From positions 1 to 9,026 of the forward strand of contig NZ_DASYHS010000071.1 in the NCBI RefSeq assembly GCF_035998295.1: a stretch of DNA of 9,026 nt. Reading direction: 5' to 3'. Positions 1 through 6,558 of the stretch are shown one piece after another. The position numbers were made by a program, and so were the translations under genes. Positions within the stretch are counted from its first letter, which is position 1. The number at the start of each line of letters is the position of its first letter. This DNA is from DASYHS01 sp035998295 (GTDB taxonomy: Bacteria > Pseudomonadota > Alphaproteobacteria > Azospirillales > Azospirillaceae). The notes below the pieces were generated by a model. That model was not told where the DNA came from. It ran no database searches and saw only the letters and a list, made by a program, of their open reading frames with translations.

Positions 1-699
1 GACGTGTTCGGCTGGCGCTCCGTCTTCCTGCTGGCGGCGGCGATGGGGGTGGTGGCGCTGGCCGCGCAGTTCGCGACGCTTCCACGCATGGCGCCGAGCG
101 GGTCGACCAGCCTGCGCACCCTGGTCGAGGTCCTGGGGCGCCCGGGGATCGGGATCGGCATGATCGCGGTAGGCCTGGTCTTCACCGGCCATTTCGCCTT
201 CTTCACCTATATCCGCCCGTTCCTGGAGACCGTGACCGGGGTCGGGGTGAGCGGTATTTCCGGCATCCTGCTGGGCTTCGGCATCGCGAACTTCCTGGGC
301 ACGTTCCTGGGCGGGACGCTGGTCGCCTGGAACATGCGGATGGCGCTGATGCTGACGCCGCTCGTGATGGGCGTGCTCGGCCTGGGCCTCGCCGGGATGG
401 GCGGCGTGCCGATCGCGGACGCGGCGATGATCGCGGTCTGGGGGGCGGCCTTCGGCGCGGTGCCGGTGGCGTGGTCGACCTGGCTCACCCGCACGGTCCC
501 GGACGAGGCCGAGAGTGCGGGCGGCCTGCTGGTGGCCGCGATCCAGCTTGCGATCGCCACCGGGGCCGGCGTCGGGGGCGCGATCTTCGACGTGGGCGGT
601 GCGACCGGCGTCTTCGCCGTGAGCGGCTTCGTCCTCCTCGCGGCGACGCTGGTGATCCCGGTCGGCGTCCGGACGCGGCCGGTCCCCGCCGCGGTCTGA
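1..699 (+). CDS. MFS transporter, DHA1 family, NepI-like (5' partial)
   Basis: This is the C-terminal part of a major facilitator superfamily exporter in the inner membrane. Proton-driven efflux of a small molecule such as a drug, sugar or nucleoside is inferred from the family. The open frame begins at the window edge, so the N-terminal half is missing. The 232 visible residues contain about seven hydrophobic segments, near residues 5-24, 49-72, 82-105, 112-134, 136-160, 172-196 and 201-222, which fits TM6 to TM12. The stretch around residues 60-75 (FTGHFAFFTYIRPFLE) and the WSTWLTRTVPDEAESAG stretch after residue 157 resemble DHA1 members of the AraJ/NepI type. The second stretch recalls the end of E. 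coli NepI, a purine ribonucleoside efflux pump, but the substrate cannot be read from the sequence. The gene ends in TGA 39 bp before a strong hairpin that may terminate its transcript. The MFS call is firm; the subfamily is tentative. Confidence 0.9.
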   Translation, partial: DVFGWRSVFLLAAAMGVVALAAQFATLPRMAPSGSTSLRTLVEVLGRPGIGIGMIAVGLVFTGHFAFFTYIRPFLETVTGVGVSGISGILLGFGIANFLGTFLGGTLVAWNMRMALMLTPLVMGVLGLGLAGMGGVPIADAAMIAVWGAAFGAVPVAWSTWLTRTVPDEAESAGGLLVAAIQLAIATGAGVGGAIFDVGGATGVFAVSGFVLLAATLVIPVGVRTRPVPAAV

Positions 700-737
700 A
701 GCGGGTCCTAGCGTCAGGGTTGAAGAACCGCGATACT

Positions 738-778
738 CCGCCGGATGGGGCGTGGCCGACCCACGCCCCATCCGGCGG
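738..778. repeat. Perfect 18-bp inverted repeat (hairpin) between the MFS gene and the TPR gene
   Basis: The left arm CCGCCGGATGGGGCGTGG (738-755) is exactly complementary to the right arm (761-778), leaving a 5-nt loop (CCGAC). The stem is very GC-rich and lies 39 bp after the MFS stop codon. It has no T tract on its right side, so it is not a classical intrinsic terminator, although such stems often protect or end transcripts in GC-rich bacteria. Its right arm ends 8 nt before the ATG chosen for the TPR gene, so in RNA it would crowd the ribosome binding region. A weaker outer complementarity, CGATAC (731-736) with GTATCG (796-801), could enclose the start codon but may be chance. It could also be one copy of a dispersed palindromic repeat. 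Confidence 0.75.
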
Positions 779-786
779 GTTGCGGA

Positions 787-2226
787 ATGGAAGACGTATC
801 GTTCTGGGGAGTGATCGCGGGGGCCGGCGGCGTGCTCGGAGTTGGCGCGCTGGTTGCAGCATATTTCAGCGAGACCGTGCGCGAGCTGCTGCCGACGCCG
901 CGGCGGCTCGTACGTCGGTTCCGGCGGCGCGATCTGCCTCCGGCGCCGGGGCTGCATTTCACGGTGCTGGTTGCCGACCTGAAGCGGGACGGCGATGGCC
1001 GGCAGACCGACCATGTCGCCGGCGCGCTGGACCTCTACAGAGGCATCGACGTCATCCGCATTGGCCCCGGGCCCGAATGGGATTTCGGCAGCCGCGCGGC
1101 ACTCGAACTCCAGGCGCGCCGACTGCTGGAAGAGAAGAACGGCGACGTGCTGATCTTCGGCGAAGTGGCGAAGGCCGACGAAAGGCTGCGGTTACGGATC
1201 CTCGGACGCCATTCGGGCGCGAAGAGCGGGAACGGCTCCTACCGCCTGGAAACGGCTGAACTGCCCCGGGACTTCGATACCGATTTCGCCGCCGCACTGG
1301 TCGCGGCAATGGCCGGAGAGATCGCCACGGTGATGGGACGGCGGGGCACCTATCTGGCCGATATCCTGCGTCCCACGGTCGAGAAGCTGTCCCGCCTGTG
1401 CGAACACATGCCGACCGGTTTGGACACCGACCAGCGCGGCAACCTATGGCATTCGCTCGGCCTTGCGGCCGGAGTTCTCGGTGAACAATCCGGTGACGAC
1501 GAGAGGCTCCGACAGGCGATCCATGCCTTTCGCGCCACCTTTGAAGAACATACCCGTGAGCGTGTGCCGCTTGCCTGGGCCATGACCCAGAACAACCTGG
1601 GCAACGCGCTCGCGTGCCTGGGCGAGCGGGAGAGCGGGACGGTGCGGCTGGAGGAGGCGGTTGCCGCGTTCCGTGCTGCGCTGGATGAACGTACCCGCGA
1701 GCGTGTACCGCTTGACTGGGCCGCGACCCAGAACAACCTGGGCACCGCGCTCCGGTGCCTGGGCGAGCGGGAGAGCGGAACGGCGCGCCTGGAGGAGGCG
1801 GTTGCCGCGTTCCGTGCTGCGCTGGATGAACGTACCCGCGAGCGTGTGCCGCTTGACTGGGCCATGACCCAGAACAATTTGGGCAACGCGCTCCTGCGCC
1901 TGGGCGAGGGGGAGGGCGGGACGGCGCGCCTGGAGGAGGCGGTTGCCGCATTCCGTGCTGCGCTGGATGAACGTACCCGCGAGCGTGTGCCGCTTGATTG
2001 GGCTGCGACCCAGAACAACCTGGGCGACGCGCTCCGGTGCCTGGGCGAGCGGGAGGGCGGGACGGCGCGCCTGGAAGAGGCGGTTGCCGCGTTCCGGAAG
2101 GCGCTCGATGTCTTCGCAGCAGCCGATGCCAGCCACTACGCATCCATCGCCTCGTACAACCTCCGGCGTACCCAAGCCACGCTCGACGAGCGGCACGGTG
2201 CCTCCTCGTCTCCTACGTCTTCCTAG
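787..2226 (+). CDS. Membrane-anchored tetratricopeptide-repeat protein
   Basis: This is a 479-residue protein of unknown function. Residues about 5-27 form one hydrophobic segment, followed by a strongly basic stretch (RRLVRRFRRR), so by the positive-inside rule the rest should be cytoplasmic. Residues about 56-175 form a domain beginning FTVLVADL and containing DVLIFGEV, which looks like the alternating strands of TolB/CsgG/FlgO-type domains; this is a resemblance only. From about residue 213 come TPR-type helical repeats: one degenerate unit, then four 47-residue units starting at residues 260, 307, 354 and 401, each with NNLG.AL, LEEAVAAFR and usually ERTRERVPL. TPR arrays bind protein partners. 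ATG 787 was preferred because the in-frame ATG at 745 lies inside the hairpin arm and adds a Pro/Gly-rich stretch before the membrane segment; neither start has a clear Shine-Dalgarno. The first half uses more A/T-ending codons than its neighbours. The end overlaps the convergent sixA gene. Confidence 0.85.
   Translation: MEDVSFWGVIAGAGGVLGVGALVAAYFSETVRELLPTPRRLVRRFRRRDLPPAPGLHFTVLVADLKRDGDGRQTDHVAGALDLYRGIDVIRIGPGPEWDFGSRAALELQARRLLEEKNGDVLIFGEVAKADERLRLRILGRHSGAKSGNGSYRLETAELPRDFDTDFAAALVAAMAGEIATVMGRRGTYLADILRPTVEKLSRLCEHMPTGLDTDQRGNLWHSLGLAAGVLGEQSGDDERLRQAIHAFRATFEEHTRERVPLAWAMTQNNLGNALACLGERESGTVRLEEAVAAFRAALDERTRERVPLDWAATQNNLGTALRCLGERESGTARLEEAVAAFRAALDERTRERVPLDWAMTQNNLGNALLRLGEGEGGTARLEEAVAAFRAALDERTRERVPLDWAATQNNLGDALRCLGEREGGTARLEEAVAAFRKALDVFAAADASHYASIASYNLRRTQATLDERHGASSSPTSS
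1564..2127 (+). repeat. Four tandem 141-bp DNA repeats encoding 47-residue TPR units
   Basis: The units begin at 1564, 1705, 1846 and 1987, exactly 141 bp apart and in frame. By hand count, units 1 and 2 differ at about 10 positions and units 2 and 3 at about 12, so they are above 90% identical; 59 bp starting at 1648 and at 1789 are identical. Unit 4 follows the pattern for roughly its first 111 bp and then diverges into the C-terminal sequence. Units 1 and 3 encode WAMTQNNLGNAL, while units 2 and 4 encode WAATQNNLG followed by T or D. Identity at the DNA level points to recent tandem duplication or ongoing homogenisation. A more diverged unit lies just upstream, from about 1423. Confidence 0.9.
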
Positions 2227-2725
2227 GAACAGTGTAGCCGACCAGCCTCCCCGAACCCGCGGCGAGTTCGCGCCAGGACGGGACGTCGAACTCGATGCCG
2301 GCCAGCGTCGCGGTCGGGAACCCCTGCCGCAGGCCGGCCAGGGCCTCGCCGTCGCCCGACGACGCGAGGTCGCGGGCGAGGTCGTGGAGGTCGGGGTTGT
2401 GGCCGACCAGCAGCACGGAGCCGACCTCGTCCGGGATGCGGCGCAGGCGGTCGAGCAGGGCGGGGGCGCCGGCCAGGTAGAGGCCGCGTTCGCGCTCGAC
2501 CGGCCAGCCGGCGCCGGCGGCCGACAGTGCCAGCGCCAGCGTGTCCTCGGCGCGTCGGGCGGTCGAGCACAGGACGAGGCCGGGGGCGAGGCCGCGGCCG
2601 GCCATGTGCCGCCCGACCCATGCCGCCGCCTCGCGGCCCCGGTCGGCCAGCGGCCGGTCGTGGTCGGGCAGGTCCGGGTCGTCGCGGGACGACTTGGCGT
2701 GGCGCAGGAGATGCAGGGTCTTCAC
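2213..2725 (-). CDS. sixA: SixA-type phosphohistidine phosphatase (histidine phosphatase superfamily)
   Basis: This 170-residue protein belongs to the RHG/phosphoglycerate-mutase-like family. SixA homologues remove phosphate from histidine in phosphorelay or phosphotransferase proteins in the cytoplasm. The N-terminal LHLLRHAKSS carries the RHG-type motif, with Arg8 and the phospho-accepting His9. STARRAEDT (54-62) is the second conserved arginine region, and VGHNPDL holds the second catalytic histidine, His109. Length and the RHAKSS signature match SixA rather than longer mutases. GTG at 2725 is chosen because it sits directly before the conserved core and has a GGAG about 7 nt upstream; the frame stays open further upstream, but that part looks unrelated to the family. 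The gene is divergent from ppk and ends convergently inside the last 14 bp of the TPR gene. Being next to ppk suggests only a loose link to phosphate metabolism. The physiological target is unknown. Confidence 0.85.
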   Translation of the reverse strand: MKTLHLLRHAKSSRDDPDLPDHDRPLADRGREAAAWVGRHMAGRGLAPGLVLCSTARRAEDTLALALSAAGAGWPVERERGLYLAGAPALLDRLRRIPDEVGSVLLVGHNPDLHDLARDLASSGDGEALAGLRQGFPTATLAGIEFDVPSWRELAAGSGRLVGYTVPRKT

Positions 2726-2840
2726 GATCGGGCTCCGCCGGGCCAAGGAAAATTTGCAAAGGTCGCGGGACTGCCGCACAAATCGTAACCTGAAACGGCC
2801 AGGATCATCATCCCCCTTCGGAACGCATGTCGAGGCTACC
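2726..2840. promoter_or_regulatory. Divergent sixA / ppk intergenic region
   Basis: These 115 bp separate two divergent start codons and should hold promoters for both. The patch at 2747-2760 is unusually A/T-rich for this window and contains the palindrome TTTGCAAA (2753-2760). A weak plus-strand candidate is TTGCAA (2754-2759) with ACAAAT (2778-2783) at 18-bp spacing; its -10 match is poor. I found no convincing pair of Pho-box repeats. GAGG at 2832-2835 is the likely ribosome binding site of ppk. The promoter role is inferred from position; no exact element is firmly supported. Confidence 0.35.
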
Positions 2841-4991
2841 GTGACCAGCATTCCCGAGATCGACGCCCCCGTCGTCGACCCGCGCTCTGCCGACCGTTTC
2901 ATCAACCGCGAATTGTCGTGGCTGAGCTTCAACCAACGGGTACTGGAAGAGAGCTACAACACCGCGCATCCGCTGCTGGAGCGGCTGCGCTTCCTGTCGA
3001 TCTCGGCCAGCAACCTCGACGAGTTCTACATGGTCCGCGTGGCCGGGCTGAAGGCCCAGGTGGCGGCCGGCATCACGGCGCCGTCCGCCGACAACCTGAC
3101 CCCGGCCCAGCAGCTCCAGGCGGTGAACCAGCGCGTCATCGAGCTGATGCGGGACCAGCAGCTCTGCTGGCGGGAGCTGCGGGGCGAGATGCGCGAGGCC
3201 GGCATCGCCGTCGTCGACCCGTCGGAGCTGACCGACGGCGAGATCGCGTGGCTCGAAACCCGGTTCATGGACGACATCTTCCCGATCCTGACGCCCGTCG
3301 CGGTCGATCCGGCCCATCCTTTCCCCTTCATTCCCAATCTCGGCTTCAGCCTCGCCCTCCAGCTCACGAATCCCGACCGCAATCAGATCCTCGATGCGCT
3401 GTTGCCTCTACCGGGCCAGCTGGACCGCTTCGTCCGCCTGCCCGGATCGGACGTGCGCTTCGTGCTGCTGGAACAGGTCGTGCTGTTGTTCCTGGACAGG
3501 ATATTCCCTCCGCCGTTCAAGCTCACCGGGCACGGGGTGTTCCGGATCCTGCGCGACAGCGAGGTCGAGATCGACGAAGAGGCCGAGGACCTGGTGCGCA
3601 CCTTCGAGACCGCGCTCAAGCGGCGCCGGCGGGGCAGCGTGATCCGGCTGGCGGTGAATGCGGGGATGGCACCGGACCTGCGCGACTTCCTGCGCCACCA
3701 GCTCCACGTCTCGAACGAGGACGTGTTCGTGCTGGAGGGCCTGCTCGGCCTGTCCGACACCCGGCACCTGATCATCGACGAGCGGCCCGACCTGGTCTTC
3801 CCGCCCTACAACGCGCGCTTTCCCGAGCGCATCCGCGACTTCGGCGGCGACTGCTTCGCCGCGATCCGGCACAAGGACATCGTCGTCCACCACCCCTACG
3901 AGAGCTTCGACGTCGTCGTCCAGTTCCTGCGCCAGGCCGCCAACGACCCCGCGGTCGTCGCGATCAAGCAGACCCTCTACCGCACCTCGAAGAACTCGCC
4001 CATCGTCGCGGCGCTGATCGAGGCGGCGGAGGCCGGCAAGTCCGTGACCGCGATGGTCGAGCTGAAGGCCCGGTTCGACGAGGAGGCCAACATCCAGTGG
4101 GCCCGGGACCTCGAGCGCGCCGGCGCCCAGGTGACCTACGGCTTCGTCGACCTGAAGACCCATGCGAAGGTCTCGCTCGTCGTCCGGCGCGAGGCGAAGG
4201 GGCTGCGCTCCTACGTCCATTTCGGCACCGGCAACTACCATCCGATCACGGCCAAGGTCTACACCGACCTGTCCTTCTTCACCTGCGACCCGGCGCTGTG
4301 CCACGACGCCGCGCTGATGTTCAACTTCATGACCGGCTACGCGACGCCGAAGGCGCTGGAGAAGCTGGCGATCGCGCCGCTGCTGCTGCGCCAGCGCCTG
4401 GACGAGCTGATCGACGCCGAGATCGCCCATGCCCGCGCCGGCCGGCCGGCGTCGATCTGGGTGAAGCTGAACTCTCTGGTCGATTCCGGGGTGATCGACA
4501 AGCTGTACGAGGCGTCGCGGGCGGGCGTGCAGATCGACATGATCATCCGCGGCATCTGCTGCCTCAGGCCCGGGATCGCGGGGCTGTCCGAGAACATCCG
4601 CGTGCGCAGCATCGTCGGGCGCTTCCTCGAGCACGGCCGGGTCGTGTGCTTCGGCAACGGCCATGCGCTGCCGTCGCGCAACGCGAAGGTGTTCATCTCC
4701 TCGGCCGACTGGATGCCCCGCAACCTCGACCGCCGGATCGAGACGCTGGTCCCGGTGGAGAACCCCACCGTCCACCAGCAGATCCTGGACCAGATCATGG
4801 TCGCCAACCTGAAGGACGAGGCCAGCAGCTGGACCCTGGCGCCGGATGGGCGCTATCGCCGCGTGCCGGCCGCCCGCCCCCCGTTCAGCGCGCACGAGTA
4901 CTTCATGACGAACCCGAGCCTGTCCGGACGCGGCAGCGCGCTGAGCGCGAACCGCCAGCCACCCCGCCTCGTCCTGTCCAACAACAACTGA
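2841..4991 (+). CDS. ppk: Polyphosphate kinase 1
   Basis: PPK1 reversibly moves the terminal phosphate of ATP onto growing inorganic polyphosphate. The 716-residue length is normal for the family. The order is an N-terminal domain (about 15-120, with NRELSWLSFN and SASNLDEF, whose Asn58 matches the ATP-contacting Asn of E. coli), a middle domain (about 125-310), and two phospholipase-D-like C-terminal domains (about 335-500 and 505-690). His441 in KTHAKVSL is the position autophosphorylated in E. coli (His435), and His598 in FLEHGRV matches E. coli His592. Arg381 (LYRTS) and Arg411 (KARFDE) match the Mg/phosphate-site arginines, all with the same offset of six residues. All expected catalytic residues are present. 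GTG 2841 is chosen because it lies just ahead of the conserved core and has GAGG five bases upstream; the frame is open upstream, but that part runs antisense to sixA. ppx follows after 13 bp, indicating an operon. Confidence 0.97.
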   Translation: MTSIPEIDAPVVDPRSADRFINRELSWLSFNQRVLEESYNTAHPLLERLRFLSISASNLDEFYMVRVAGLKAQVAAGITAPSADNLTPAQQLQAVNQRVIELMRDQQLCWRELRGEMREAGIAVVDPSELTDGEIAWLETRFMDDIFPILTPVAVDPAHPFPFIPNLGFSLALQLTNPDRNQILDALLPLPGQLDRFVRLPGSDVRFVLLEQVVLLFLDRIFPPPFKLTGHGVFRILRDSEVEIDEEAEDLVRTFETALKRRRRGSVIRLAVNAGMAPDLRDFLRHQLHVSNEDVFVLEGLLGLSDTRHLIIDERPDLVFPPYNARFPERIRDFGGDCFAAIRHKDIVVHHPYESFDVVVQFLRQAANDPAVVAIKQTLYRTSKNSPIVAALIEAAEAGKSVTAMVELKARFDEEANIQWARDLERAGAQVTYGFVDLKTHAKVSLVVRREAKGLRSYVHFGTGNYHPITAKVYTDLSFFTCDPALCHDAALMFNFMTGYATPKALEKLAIAPLLLRQRLDELIDAEIAHARAGRPASIWVKLNSLVDSGVIDKLYEASRAGVQIDMIIRGICCLRPGIAGLSENIRVRSIVGRFLEHGRVVCFGNGHALPSRNAKVFISSADWMPRNLDRRIETLVPVENPTVHQQILDQIMVANLKDEASSWTLAPDGRYRRVPAARPPFSAHEYFMTNPSLSGRGSALSANRQPPRLVLSNNN

Positions 4992-5004
4992 ACGCGGCCG
5001 GCCC

Positions 5005-6534
5005 ATGCCAGTCTCCTTCGAACGACCGTCAGCCGACTCCCGCCGCCGCGCCGAGCGGGTGGGCGTCATCGACATCGGTTCGAATTCCCTGCGCCTCGTG
5101 GTCTATGACGGCCTGACCAGGGCGCCGATCCCGCTGTTCAACGAGAAGGTGATGTGCGGCCTCGGCCGCACGGTCGAGAAGACCGGCCGGCTCGACCCCG
5201 ACGGCGTCGTCCTCGCGCTCAACAATCTCGACCGGTTCTGCACGATCTTGTGCGGGATGCAGGTCGGGCGGGTCGACGTGGTTGCGACCGCCGCCGTCCG
5301 CGACGCCGCCGACGGGACCGCCTTCGTCGAGGAGGTGGGGCGCCGCACCGGCCTGCGCGTGCGCGTCGTGCCGGGGTCGGAGGAGGCGCGGCTGTCGGCG
5401 ATGGGCGTCCTGTCGGGCATGCCCGCGGCCGACGGGCTGATGGGCGACCTCGGCGGCGGCAGCCTGGAGATGGTCGGCATGGACGCCGGCTCGGTCGGCC
5501 CGGAGACGCCGGTCACGCTGCCGCTCGGGCCGCTGCGGCTGATCGAGGCCTCGGGCGGGAAATGCGACCGGGCCGCGAAGATGGTCGACCAGCAACTCGA
5601 CGCCGTCGACTGGCTGCCGGCCTATCAAGGGCGCACGCTCTATCCCGTCGGCGGGAGCTGGCGGGCGCTCGCCAAGCTCCACATGGAGCAGGTGAAGCAC
5701 CCGCTGCACATCATCCACCACTACGCCGCCGACACGGTGCAGCTCCGCGATTTCCTGGCCCTCCTCTCGCGCCAGAGCCGGTCGTCGCTGGAGAAGATGT
5801 CGGGCATATCGCGTCGGCGCGCCGATACGCTGCCCTTTGCCGCCCTGGTGATGGAGCGCCTGCTGCGAAGGCTCGAGCCGGCGCAGGTCGTGTTCTCGGC
5901 CTACGGGCTGCGCGAAGGGCTGCTGTTCGACCTGCTGAACGCACAGGAGCGGCGCGCCGACCCGCTGCTGGAGGCCTGCGCCGCCGTCGCCCACCGCCTG
6001 GGGCGGTTCGGCACGGCGGACGTGCTGGCCGGCTGGACCGCGTCCCTGTTTCCGGGCGAGGACGCGGCCGAGGCGCGCCTGAGGACGGCCGCCTGCCTGC
6101 TGAGCGACCTCGGCTGGGCGGAACATCCCGACTACCGGGCCGAGCACGCCTTCCTGCGCGTGCTGCGCATGCCGTTCTCCGGCGCCGACCATTCGGAGCG
6201 CGCGTGGCTGGCGCTCGCCTGCTATGTGCGCTACGCCGGCCGCGCCGACGACGCGCCGACGGCGGCGGCGCGCTTGCTGCTGGACGAGGCCCAGGCGGGC
6301 CGGGCCACCGTGTTGGGCCAGGCCCTGCGGCTGGCCCAGACGCTGACCGGCGGCGTCGCCGGGCTGCTGCAGCGGACCTCGCTGGGCCTCGGCGACGACG
6401 CGGTGACCCTGATGCTGCCGGAGGACAGCCGCGTCCTGGTCGGCGACGTCGTGCAGCGCCGCCTCGACGCCCTGGCCAAGACGGTCAAGCGCACCGGCAC
6501 GATCGCCTACCGGCCGAAGCCCCGGGCGGCGTGA
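5005..6534 (+). CDS. ppx: Exopolyphosphatase (Ppx/GppA family)
   Basis: The Ppx/GppA phosphatases belong to the actin-like ATPase fold and release phosphate from the ends of polyphosphate; some also or instead hydrolyse pppGpp. The 509-residue protein shows the phosphate-1 motif GVIDIGSNSLRL (residues 20-31), the SEEARL motif with the Glu126-Glu127 pair where the family's catalytic glutamate sits, and the phosphate-2 motif GDLGGGSLEM (147-156). Residues about 320-500 form the helical C-terminal domain of the long (Ppx-type) members. ATG 5005 lies 13 bp after the ppk stop, with no strong Shine-Dalgarno, so expression may depend on translation of ppk. Being paired with ppk favours polyphosphate as the substrate over pppGpp, though sequence alone does not separate these. 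A possible hairpin terminator follows immediately. Confidence 0.94.
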   Translation: MPVSFERPSADSRRRAERVGVIDIGSNSLRLVVYDGLTRAPIPLFNEKVMCGLGRTVEKTGRLDPDGVVLALNNLDRFCTILCGMQVGRVDVVATAAVRDAADGTAFVEEVGRRTGLRVRVVPGSEEARLSAMGVLSGMPAADGLMGDLGGGSLEMVGMDAGSVGPETPVTLPLGPLRLIEASGGKCDRAAKMVDQQLDAVDWLPAYQGRTLYPVGGSWRALAKLHMEQVKHPLHIIHHYAADTVQLRDFLALLSRQSRSSLEKMSGISRRRADTLPFAALVMERLLRRLEPAQVVFSAYGLREGLLFDLLNAQERRADPLLEACAAVAHRLGRFGTADVLAGWTASLFPGEDAAEARLRTAACLLSDLGWAEHPDYRAEHAFLRVLRMPFSGADHSERAWLALACYVRYAGRADDAPTAAARLLLDEAQAGRATVLGQALRLAQTLTGGVAGLLQRTSLGLGDDAVTLMLPEDSRVLVGDVVQRRLDALAKTVKRTGTIAYRPKPRAA

Positions 6535-6558
6535 GCTGGGCCCGGGACCCGGGTGGCT
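6534..6558 (+). terminator. Possible stem-loop terminator between convergent ppx and rnd
   Basis: The 24-bp gap between the ppx and rnd stop codons contains CCCGGG, A, CCCGGG (6541-6553), which can form a 5-bp G/C stem with a 3-nt loop. Outer pairing of AGC (6534-6536) with GCT (6556-6558), plus G-U pairs and a two-base bulge, could extend it. Only three T residues (6558-6560) follow on the plus strand, so if it terminates transcription it does so weakly. Position between convergent genes is the main support. Confidence 0.4.

Noticed and set aside
745..786. Upstream in-frame start (ATG 745) for the TPR protein
   Set aside because: It lies inside the hairpin arm, has no ribosome binding site and adds a Pro/Gly-rich segment ahead of the natural membrane segment. 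It cannot be wholly excluded.
1052..2143. Antisense frames with internal repeats opposite the TPR gene
   Set aside because: Their repeats simply mirror the 141-bp tandem units; the plus strand gives a canonical TPR pattern.
2765..2800. Possible Pho box upstream of ppk (CTGCCG and CTGAAA)
   Set aside because: The two half-sites are 19 bp apart rather than the expected 11 and both match the CTGTCAT consensus poorly.
2541..2840. Upstream extension of ppk to ATG 2541
   Set aside because: The added 100 residues run antisense to sixA, are Arg/Ser-rich and have no counterpart in PPK1, which is complete from GTG 2841.
2726..2932. N-terminal extension of the SixA-like protein to an ATG at 2932
   Set aside because: It would overlap the ppk start and the shared upstream region, and the histidine phosphatase fold begins right at GTG 2725 behind a GGAG site.
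3408..5075. Long open frame (555 codons) antisense to ppk
   Set aside because: It lies fully opposite a clearly functional ppk with all catalytic residues; its product is low-complexity and rich in Val, Asp, Gln and Arg, as expected for a high-GC shadow frame.
2918..5116. Long same-strand frame (732 codons) overlapping ppk
   Set aside because: The Arg/Pro/Ala/Gly-rich product has no recognisable motif, and ppk in the other frame explains the DNA.
5029..6192. Open frame antisense to ppx, plus the Arg/Pro-rich same-strand frame at 5154-6635
   Set aside because: Both are compositional shadows of ppx, which has intact family motifs.
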